In this document: positions 1 through 5,888 of the stretch, piece after piece | How positions within the stretch are numbered: the first letter of the stretch is position 1 | How the letters are laid out: every line of letters starts with the position of its first letter | NCBI GenBank assembly: GCA_903925985.1 | Contig: CAIYHK010000359.1 | Location: 1-9,812, forward strand | Source of the DNA: an uncultured Actinomycetes bacterium | Lineage (GTDB): Bacteria > Actinomycetota > Acidimicrobiia > Acidimicrobiales > Ilumatobacteraceae | Direction of reading: 5' to 3' | Length of the DNA: 9,812 bases | Program-made: the position numbers and the translations under genes | Notes under the pieces: model-generated | What the model saw: only the letters and a program-made list of their open reading frames with translations | Database searches by the model: none | What the model was told of the DNA's origin: nothing

Positions 1-278
1 TCCAGCAGTGCTGAAACGCGCCCGGTTACCGACACCCGGCCCGAATTAGGGACCAAGATTCGTGACATCAACTTGAGCGACGTGCTCTTGCCAGCACCAT
101 TACGGCCAATGATCGCAAAAGAAGATCCGTCAGCTACCGAGAACGACACATCATTTAGAACGGTGCGTTCCGTCCAACGACCTTCACTGCGGTTAAGAAT
201 TCGCGACTTGAGTGAATCATGGCGCTCATGCCAAGACCGATACTTCTTGACCACGTGGTCGAACTCAATTACATCCAC
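1..278 (-). CDS. Polysaccharide-export ABC transporter ATP-binding protein (Wzt/RfbE-like), C-terminus cut off by window edge
   Basis: This is the first 92 residues of an ABC ATPase; the rest lies beyond base 1. Translating the minus strand gives a Walker A motif GRNGAGKST at about residues 58-66, followed by a GRVSALL stretch at about 86-92. That pairing, and the roughly 40 residues before the core strand, are typical of the Wzt/KpsT/TagH family that powers export of lipid-linked polysaccharides with an integral membrane partner, which is not visible here. The start is GTG at 278, because an in-frame TAA (the glf stop, 285-287) lies two codons upstream. A GGGGAG ribosome binding site sits at 289-294 inside the end of glf. 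As the last visible gene of the glfT2-glf operon it probably exports the galactofuranose polymer, as Rv3781/Rv3783 do in Mycobacterium. Family call is firm; substrate is inferred from context. Confidence 0.88.
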   Translation of the reverse strand, partial: MDVIEFDHVVKKYRSWHERHDSLKSRILNRSEGRWTERTVLNDVSFSVADGSSFAIIGRNGAGKSTSLKLMSRILVPNSGRVSVTGRVSALL

Positions 279-284
279 GATGGA

Positions 285-1436
285 TTAACTCCCCAATGGA
301 TCAACAAAAAAACTTGGAACAGATTCTCCGTTGATAAGTGCATCTTTGGCCCCGGTGGCCACCTTCAGGGCTTCAAAGATCGTCACATCCATGTCCAAAT
401 AACGATAGGTACCAAGACGGCCCACAAACGTGGCATTCGTCTCGCGCCGTGCCATCTCAACGTACTGACCCAATTGCTCCTTCTCTTTCACAAGACGGAT
501 CGGATAGTACGGAATGTCTTTTTCGCCACAAAGGCGGCTGAACTCACGATAGATAACGGTGCGATCGTGAGATTCCCACGGGGCAAAGTGTTTGTGTTCG
601 GTTATACGAGTGAATGGCACATCTTCATCGCAGTAATTGAGCACTGGGCAGCCCTGGTAATCCCCATCATGAACTTCGGATTCAAAGTCAAGTGTTCTAT
701 AGCCGAGTCGACCATGCTCATAATCGAAATACGCGTCGATAGGGCCAGTCCAGAACATGTGGTCAAACGACGCAGCGTCTGCCCGACTCAGGCTCTTGCC
801 CAACTCAACAGTTATTCGTGGATGATCAAGAATTGATGCAATTATCTCCGTATACCCATCGCGGGCAATTGCCTGATACGGATGATTGAAGTATGAATCT
901 TCATAGTTGAAACGTACGGGTAAACGGGCGAGGATGCTCGCTGGGAGCTCAGTCGGATCAACTCCCCATTGCTTCTTTGTGTAACCCTTGAAAAACGCTT
1001 CATAAAGATCACGGCCAACAAATCGAAGTGCCTGATCCTCAAACGTAATGGGTGTTGTGATGGTCGTATCAGCGATTGAATGTACAAACGTCTCGGCTTC
1101 GGCTGGTGAAAAAGTCTTGTTGAAGAATTGATTGATAGTGAGAAGATTCACTGGCAGTGAGTAGGCACTACCTTTTGCCAGCGCTTTCACACGGTGGTTG
1201 TACGGCATCATCACGCCAAACCGATTTACATAGTCCCAAACATTTTGATGCTGAGTGTGAAAGATGTGGGGTCCGTAGACGTGGACCATGACACCATCTG
1301 CATTGCGCTGAGTGTGGCTGTTCCCCCCAATATGGTCACGGGCATCTACAACACTGATGTCGTGACCAGCTTCTGCGAGTTCACGAGCGATTACTGCACC
1401 GCTGAATCCGGCACCCGCGATTCCAATGTGGGCCAC
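285..1436 (-). CDS. glf: UDP-galactopyranose mutase
   Basis: This flavoenzyme interconverts UDP-galactopyranose and UDP-galactofuranose, supplying the donor for galactofuran synthesis in the cytoplasm. At 383 residues it has the usual length. Visible features are the FAD dinucleotide-binding motif GAGFSG at residues 8-13, GGNSHT at 37-42, YGPHIFHT at 54-61, KKQWG at 154-158, RLPVRFNY at 171-178 with a conserved active-site arginine, FTRITEHKHF at 275-284 with the second substrate arginine, EFSR at 298-301, and the C-terminal FAD-binding GRLGTYRYLDMD at 339-350. The start is GTG at 1436, sharing one base with the stop of the upstream glycosyltransferase (TAGTG), with a strong AAGGAGA ribosome site at 1444-1450. 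Expression is therefore coupled to the galactofuranosyltransferase that uses its product. Identification is secure. Confidence 0.97.
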   Translation of the reverse strand: MAHIGIAGAGFSGAVIARELAEAGHDISVVDARDHIGGNSHTQRNADGVMVHVYGPHIFHTQHQNVWDYVNRFGVMMPYNHRVKALAKGSAYSLPVNLLTINQFFNKTFSPAEAETFVHSIADTTITTPITFEDQALRFVGRDLYEAFFKGYTKKQWGVDPTELPASILARLPVRFNYEDSYFNHPYQAIARDGYTEIIASILDHPRITVELGKSLSRADAASFDHMFWTGPIDAYFDYEHGRLGYRTLDFESEVHDGDYQGCPVLNYCDEDVPFTRITEHKHFAPWESHDRTVIYREFSRLCGEKDIPYYPIRLVKEKEQLGQYVEMARRETNATFVGRLGTYRYLDMDVTIFEALKVATGAKDALINGESVPSFFVDPLGS

Positions 1437-3307
1437 TACACGCTCTCCTTCTGGAATTGACGATTCCAGTACTCGGCACTAGTGAGATCTGGATATGCGG
1501 TTCGGTATTCCTTGATCACTGCCGGGGCCTTCACAGTGATCGCGAAGCAAAGTCGCAACAGTCTCGTGAACAGTTTGAAGAATCGTTGGCGATCACGCTC
1601 AACTACGTATCCCTCACCAGTGGCACGCCATCTGTACACCACTGTTTCACGGCAAAAGTTTCCCCAAGGCAACATGTCCTCTGACCCCACCGTACGAGTT
1701 GGGAGTTTCGAGATTGACTTTGGAATTAGATGTCCCCCAAGCGCAGCGAAGTACATCCACTTTTTTGCCCGACCAGACTTACGCACAGTGTTTTTTAAAC
1801 GCACCAAAAACGGATCAGCTCTTTTTTCCAGTTCTGATGAGACCGTACCCACGCGCCGAGTTTCCAGTGGCGGCAATGTGAAGCGATCCCATTCGGGCCC
1901 GAGAACTGCAACTGACTCACCTGTGAATTGCCGTGCGTACTGGAGTCGTTCTTGGTGATCGATCTGCAACCAGTACTTGGGGCCCTTCATGAACTCTTCA
2001 GTGCCAGCCATGAAAGCTTCGGCGGTGTTGTAACGCATAAGAAACAAGAAACGGAGCCCGAAATGCATTGTTCGCTTCAGTAAATGCCTCGCCTTGTAAG
2101 AGTCGGTGGCAAGCAGACTCACAAGGGGCAGATTGCGCGCCTCAAGGAAGTAATGGAAGGGTCCGTTCTTGTACATAAATGCTTGGTGCCAAACACCAAC
2201 ACCATGGAGTGTTGTCGTACTTGTTCCAGCACCTCGTAGCCCAAAAGTCACGTCATCACCGCGCACGAACACCGGCAGGGGTAGATCCGAGATCACATTC
2301 ACGGGGAACATGTAAAACCACCATGCGCCGTAACTGATTGATCGATCGAGATCTTCACTCTCGCGCAATGCCCGCCAATTGTCGAGATGCAGGCCTCGTT
2401 GCAGGCCCATGAATGGATTCACTTCGAACGGTCGCCACTGCGCACCGAGTTCAAACTGCACACTTGGACGCTCTTCTTCAAACATCGCGCCAGCAATGCA
2501 TGCCTTGCGATCCTTAGCGAATGAAAGGAAAGCCATCGCACGAAAGATCGATTCTGGGCAGATCGTGACGTCGTCGTCCATGAAAAGAACATGGCTGACT
2601 TTGCCCTCTTTGCGGTACATCATCAAACCGCGCGCAAATCCACCGGCTCCGCCCAGATTGGCGTTTGGAACCAGGCGCACTTTGCCTTCCACTTCTGATG
2701 GAAGTTCGACATTCTTGCCGTTATCAACAACGGTGATTTCAATATCGTCGGCAATATCAGGGCGATGGGCAAGCGCCGTTGTGACACTCTTCAAATTTCG
2801 AATCAAGTACTGCTGACGATTGAAGGTGGTGATCGATACACCAAGATGCAACTTGTTTGAAGGTGAATCTGCGGTTGCGTACTGCAGGCGAACGACTTCG
2901 CCTTGCACGTCATTACAAAAGAGACGCACAACAAGGTAGGAAATTGACTTGTCGATCTTTTCAATCGGAGGCAGGTCAATCCGCCGTGGCGTGTCGCCGA
3001 GCAGCAACACCTCAGCCCGCGCCACCAAGGAACGCTCACCCCACGCAGTCCAACCATCAATTTGAATATCAAACTGCCCCTTACCTGAAACGAGAAGGCT
3101 CAGGTTCTTAAGTGTTGTCTCTTCACGCCACTTCCAGAGCGGAAAACTACCGAAATAGGTGTTGAAACTCAGAGCACCAGATAGGGCAAATTTCCAAGAG
3201 TGATTTGTGGTTCGTTCACACGACTGGTCGGCACGGGCCCAAACTTCGTCGGCACCATCCACCACCACGGGCACGGCAGGGCCGACTAGTTCTGCTAGAA
3301 CGCGCAT
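1436..3307 (-). CDS. glfT2: Galactofuranosyltransferase, GlfT2-like (GT2 family)
   Basis: This enzyme probably polymerises galactofuranose from UDP-Galf onto a lipid-linked acceptor at the cytoplasmic face of the membrane. Its 623 residues are close to mycobacterial GlfT2 (637), and similarity recalled from memory spans the whole chain. The N-terminal beta domain carries SFNTYFGSFP at 47-56. The GT-A domain begins near 153 with TTFNR (160-164), then NLGGAGGFARG at 217-227, the metal-binding DDD at 244-246, paired tryptophans 329-330 at the acceptor site, the GDD containing the likely catalytic base at 350-352, and the metal-ligand WH at 373-374. The C-terminal helical region keeps the YRxRDRxxxF-type segment near 575-590. 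ATG at 3307 has a modest AAGG site seven bases upstream (3315-3318). It is first in the operon with glf and the exporter ATPase. Whether it alternates beta-1,5 and beta-1,6 linkages like GlfT2 cannot be read from the sequence. Confidence 0.93.
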   Translation of the reverse strand: MRVLAELVGPAVPVVVDGADEVWARADQSCERTTNHSWKFALSGALSFNTYFGSFPLWKWREETTLKNLSLLVSGKGQFDIQIDGWTAWGERSLVARAEVLLLGDTPRRIDLPPIEKIDKSISYLVVRLFCNDVQGEVVRLQYATADSPSNKLHLGVSITTFNRQQYLIRNLKSVTTALAHRPDIADDIEITVVDNGKNVELPSEVEGKVRLVPNANLGGAGGFARGLMMYRKEGKVSHVLFMDDDVTICPESIFRAMAFLSFAKDRKACIAGAMFEEERPSVQFELGAQWRPFEVNPFMGLQRGLHLDNWRALRESEDLDRSISYGAWWFYMFPVNVISDLPLPVFVRGDDVTFGLRGAGTSTTTLHGVGVWHQAFMYKNGPFHYFLEARNLPLVSLLATDSYKARHLLKRTMHFGLRFLFLMRYNTAEAFMAGTEEFMKGPKYWLQIDHQERLQYARQFTGESVAVLGPEWDRFTLPPLETRRVGTVSSELEKRADPFLVRLKNTVRKSGRAKKWMYFAALGGHLIPKSISKLPTRTVGSEDMLPWGNFCRETVVYRWRATGEGYVVERDRQRFFKLFTRLLRLCFAITVKAPAVIKEYRTAYPDLTSAEYWNRQFQKESV

Positions 3308-3353
3308 ATACCAACCTTAGAGTGCGTAAAGGTAGCGGTACCGTCTGTCCCCC

Positions 3354-3382
3354 GAATTAGTGATTTCAGCGCAACTTGGCAA
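3354..3382 (-). promoter_or_regulatory. Candidate sigma-70-type promoter for the galactan operon
   Basis: On the minus strand TTGCCA (3377-3382) matches the -35 consensus at five of six bases. Seventeen bases later comes TAATTC (3354-3359); an alternative -10, ACTAAT, sits at 3356-3361 with a 15-base spacer. The -10 match is weak. Position is the main support: the element lies in the 87-base gap between the moeZ-like stop and the glfT2-like start, and would give a leader of about 40 bases. That leader contains the 8-bp palindrome CGGTACCG at 3336-3343. Confidence 0.35.
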
Positions 3383-3388
3383 GTTTGC
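3371..3388. repeat. Inverted repeat just after the moeZ-like gene
   Basis: GCAACTT and AAGTTTGC face each other around a GGC centre, giving 13 perfectly symmetric inner bases (AACTTG-G-CAAGTT) plus an outer GC pair across a one-base bulge. It begins seven bases past the moeZ-like stop codon and overlaps the candidate -35 element of the galactan operon. No T-run follows on the minus strand, so it is not a classical intrinsic terminator. It could be a weak transcript-end hairpin or a small operator. Confidence 0.4.
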
Positions 3389-3394
3389 AGGTTG

Positions 3395-4561
3395 TCAGTG
3401 GTCCATCCAAGGAGCGCAAAGCCCGTCGAGGTCGCGTACTTGAATCCGATCGCGGTTGTCCCATGTCACAACGTTGGCCGGGTCAGGGCGCAACTTGAAT
3501 ACCCTGAAGTTCATCTCGGTTGTATCAATCGTAAGAATGCGCCCAATCAGTGGATCGCCAAGATCGAGGATGATCTTCAGGGCCTCCAAGGCTTGGATGC
3601 TGCCGACGATTCCCGGCAATACGCCAAGCACACCAGCCTCGGCACAGCTTGGCGCCAGCTCCGCCGGAGGTGGTTCTGCAACCATGTCGCGATAGGTCGG
3701 GCCCCGTAGCGGGTGGAACACGCTGACCATCCCTTCAAAGCGGAAGATCGAGCCGTGCACTACTGGGATTCCCAGCTTCACACTCGCATCGTTTAGCAAG
3801 TAGCGGCTCGGGAAGTTATCCGCGCCATCAACGATCACGTCATAGCCCGAGATGATGTCGATGATGTTGCTCGCCGCGAGTCGCGTGTCGTAGGTGACCA
3901 CATTGACGTCTGGATTCATCAGAGTCAGAGTCTTTTTTGCCGAATCAACTTTGCGATCACCGATTCGATCCATGTTGTGAAGAATTTGTCGCTGCAAGTT
4001 CGAAGCATCGACTTCATCCATATCAACGATTCCAATTGTCCCCACGCCCGCAGCAGCAAGATACAGAGCAGCAGGAGAACCAAGGCCACCTGCACCGAGC
4101 ATCAATACTTTTGCCCCAAGCAACTTCGCTTGTCCTTCAACTCCAACTTCGGGAAGCAGCAAGTGACGCTGGTAGCGATTGCGTTGTTCGGCAGTCAGTG
4201 TGACGGGCGTGGTCCATGGCCGACCTTCGTCCTTCCAGCGGCCAAAGCCACCGTCCATTGAAAAAACTTTCTGGTATCCAAGCAATGCAAGGGTCTGTGC
4301 AGCGAACGCGGAACGCACACCACCTGCGCAGTACACAACAACCGGAGCCGACTTGTCGGTGATTCGGCTCTCAATCTGAGCTTCGAGGTGGCCGCGTGGA
4401 ATATGAACCACGTTGTTGAGCGCACCTTGGTCGAATTCGTCTGGCTCACGCACATCAAGTACAACCACGCCACCGGCATCAATCTTGGACTGTGCTTCCT
4501 CGGTGCTGATCTCGGAAATGGATGCACGCGCCGAAGCGAGAAGGTCTCTAAAACTTGCCAT
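3395..4561 (-). CDS. Rhodanese-ThiF/MoeB fusion: MoeZ-like adenylyltransferase/sulfurtransferase
   Basis: This is a ubiquitin-E1-like activating enzyme that would adenylate the C-terminal glycine of a small sulfur-carrier protein (MoaD, ThiS or CysO type) and pass sulfur to it. Residues 15-115 form a rhodanese domain with LDVREPDEF at 35-43 and the active-site loop CAGGVRS at 78-84 (Cys78 as persulfide carrier). Residues about 125-375 form the ThiF/MoeB domain: RYQRHLLLPEVG at 129-140, ATP loop GAGGLGSP at 156-163, NLQRQ at 188-192, DGADNFPSRYLLND at 245-258, and SCAEAGVLG at 305-313 with the conserved Cys306. The paired CxxC zinc ligands of E. coli MoeB are absent (TYRD at 289-292 where C-YR-C is expected), as I recall for mycobacterial MoeZ. 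The rhodanese domain is N-terminal, opposite to MoeZ and MOCS3. ATG at 4561 has AGGTAG nine bases upstream (4571-4576). It lies 29 bases after the sirtuin gene. Its carrier partner is not in the window. Confidence 0.92.
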   Translation of the reverse strand: MASFRDLLASARASISEISTEEAQSKIDAGGVVVLDVREPDEFDQGALNNVVHIPRGHLEAQIESRITDKSAPVVVYCAGGVRSAFAAQTLALLGYQKVFSMDGGFGRWKDEGRPWTTPVTLTAEQRNRYQRHLLLPEVGVEGQAKLLGAKVLMLGAGGLGSPAALYLAAAGVGTIGIVDMDEVDASNLQRQILHNMDRIGDRKVDSAKKTLTLMNPDVNVVTYDTRLAASNIIDIISGYDVIVDGADNFPSRYLLNDASVKLGIPVVHGSIFRFEGMVSVFHPLRGPTYRDMVAEPPPAELAPSCAEAGVLGVLPGIVGSIQALEALKIILDLGDPLIGRILTIDTTEMNFRVFKLRPDPANVVTWDNRDRIQVRDLDGLCAPWMDH

Positions 4562-4590
4562 ATCTAAATGCTACCTAATTAGTCGGGAAT

Positions 4591-5346
4591 TCACCCAGTG
4601 GCGCCAACGATGGCTGGCAGGACCTCGCCTATGAGCCCACGAACTAGCACGTTTGCTCGATCGTCCATTGCCGTCTCTTGCCCATTGACAATGATCACCG
4701 GGGCACCGATTTGGCGCGCTTGTGGCACCAAACTCGCTGCTGGGAAAACTGAAAGCGTCGAGCCAACAGCAATCATCAGATCAGATTGACTAACCGCCTC
4801 GATAGCAGACTGAATCACTTCAGGCACCAAGTTCTGGCCAAAGGAAATCGTGTCACTTTTTAGAATTCCACCGCACAACTCACACGGTGGATCCACTTCC
4901 CCAGCACGCACACGCTCGAGCACATCAAGCATCGGACGCTTGTCGCCACATTCCCAACAAACAGTTTTATGAATGGAACCATGGACTTCTATTACACGAT
5001 CCGGACTATTACCCGCAGCTTGATGTAGCCCGTCCACATTCTGAGTAACGATGGCTGTGAGTTGCCCGCGTTGCTCGAGTTCAAAAATTGCTTCATGACC
5101 GCGATTCGGCTTAGCAGTCCAATTCGCGGCGTTGAGTCTCCCTTGCCAGGCAATCATTCGCACTTCTGGATCATTCAAGTAATACGACAACGTTGCGGTT
5201 TGCTCGGCTTTCGGATTCTTGGTCCAAAGCCCGTTCGGACCGCGGAAGTCCGGGATTCCCGAATCAGTCGATATTCCCGCACCTGTAAGAAAGACGATGC
5301 GCTGGGAACTCTCAACCAAGGTGCGGGCTTCATCAATGGGCGACAC
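4591..5346 (-). CDS. cobB: NAD-dependent protein deacylase, Sir2 family (sirtuin)
   Basis: This enzyme removes acetyl groups from protein lysines using NAD, forming nicotinamide and O-acetyl-ADP-ribose. Numbered from the GTG chosen here (251 residues) it shows GAGISTDSGIPDFRG at 22-36, TQNVDGLH at 101-108, the catalytic histidine in VHG (His122), four zinc cysteines (130, 133, 155, 158) and GSTLSVFPA at 195-203. GTG at 5346 is preferred over the in-frame TTG at 5352: AGGA at 5354-5357 is seven bases from the GTG but only one from the TTG. The segment around MIAWQGRL (64-71) seems to lack the Tyr/Arg pair that marks desuccinylases such as SIRT5 and E. coli CobB, so deacetylation is the likelier activity; that alignment was done by eye. 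It is first in a probable operon with the moeZ-like gene and divergent from the unknown gene. Confidence 0.94.
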   Translation of the reverse strand: MSPIDEARTLVESSQRIVFLTGAGISTDSGIPDFRGPNGLWTKNPKAEQTATLSYYLNDPEVRMIAWQGRLNAANWTAKPNRGHEAIFELEQRGQLTAIVTQNVDGLHQAAGNSPDRVIEVHGSIHKTVCWECGDKRPMLDVLERVRAGEVDPPCELCGGILKSDTISFGQNLVPEVIQSAIEAVSQSDLMIAVGSTLSVFPAASLVPQARQIGAPVIIVNGQETAMDDRANVLVRGLIGEVLPAIVGATG

Positions 5347-5353
5347 ATCCAAA

Positions 5354-5357
5354 TCCT
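5354..5357 (-). promoter_or_regulatory. Ribosome binding site that decides the sirtuin start
   Basis: AGGA on the minus strand lies seven bases before GTG 5344-5346 and only one base before TTG 5350-5352. Normal Shine-Dalgarno spacing therefore favours the GTG and trims two residues from the longest reading frame. Confidence 0.6.
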
Positions 5358-5403
5358 ATTGAGATGGCATGCTTTGTGCCTCAGTTTCCCAATCCGAAAT
5401 CAC

Positions 5404-5425
5404 ACCATGCACTTCAATGCATGGT
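5404..5425. repeat. Perfect inverted repeat, 8-bp arms, between divergent genes
   Basis: ACCATGCA and TGCATGGT are exact reverse complements separated by six bases (CTTCAA). The repeat lies in the space between the sirtuin start (5346) and the unknown gene, and its right arm contains the ATG at 5421 preferred for the latter. It could be an operator for a dimeric regulator, or an RNA hairpin sequestering the start codon of the plus-strand gene. No T-run accompanies it, and it is not near a gene end, so a terminator role is unlikely. Confidence 0.6.
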
Positions 5426-5888
5426 CGACACCGCAACACATCCAACACACAAGAAACAGCTACAGCTCGATTCAAACGGAATATTGGTCGTGCTTCCGTG
5501 GCGTGACCCCGTAGTTGATCAGATCGGATTCGACATCCGAGGCGATTATGTCGAGACATTTTGGCTAGGCATCCTTGGCCCCACCACAACGTGGCTTATG
5601 CGACGCATTGATGCGGGGTTTGATCTCTATCCAGAGGGTTATGAATTGAACTTGATTGACACTGCCGCAGCGCTGGGCCTCACATTCAATTCAGGTCGGG
5701 GCAATCCATTCACACGAGCACTACAACGCTGCATCATGTTCGGGGCTGCACGCGAAGCCAGTTACGGGTTAGAAGTCAGGCGCTTCTTGCCACCGTTATC
5801 GGCAAGAAATCTCGCACGGCTACCGCTCTATCTTCGAGAGTCGCACGCCGACTGGTTGCCGAGCAACTCGCGGGTTAGCGGCGCTTAA
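5421..5888 (+). CDS. Conserved actinobacterial protein of unknown function, possible winged-helix fold
   Basis: I recognise no named family, though the protein resembles hypothetical proteins I recall from actinobacteria. From ATG 5421 it has 155 residues and no signal peptide or membrane segment. The strong core begins at VLPWRDPVVD (residues 24-33), then YVETFWLGILGPTTTW (43-58), TAAALGL (81-87), NPFTRALQRCIMFGAA (95-110) and LEVRRFLPPLS (117-127). Helix, short turn, longer helix with an RALQR face, then a basic strand pair reads like a winged helix-turn-helix, but this is inference from pattern alone. The frame stays open upstream to ATG 5364, which would give 174 residues and leave only 17 bases to the divergent sirtuin start. 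The extra 19 residues look unstructured and neither start has a good ribosome site, so 5421 or a later TTG/GTG is possible. The 3' end overlaps pepA by 14 bases. Confidence 0.8.
   Translation: MVDTATHPTHKKQLQLDSNGILVVLPWRDPVVDQIGFDIRGDYVETFWLGILGPTTTWLMRRIDAGFDLYPEGYELNLIDTAAALGLTFNSGRGNPFTRALQRCIMFGAAREASYGLEVRRFLPPLSARNLARLPLYLRESHADWLPSNSRVSGA

Noticed and set aside
219..836. 205-codon plus-strand open frame
   Set aside because: It lies opposite glf, whose FAD and substrate motifs are intact across the same bases; the plus-strand translation shows no recognisable pattern.
1482..1958. 158-codon plus-strand open frame
   Set aside because: It is antisense to the conserved C-terminal part of the GlfT2-like gene and is low-complexity basic sequence typical of a shadow frame.
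3371..3388. Intrinsic terminator after the moeZ-like gene
   Set aside because: The hairpin is short, AT-rich in its arms and not followed by a T-run on the minus strand.
5356..5589. 77-codon minus-strand open frame upstream of the sirtuin
   Set aside because: It runs opposite the start of the unknown plus-strand gene, has no recognisable motif, and the plus-strand frame has the clearer conserved pattern.
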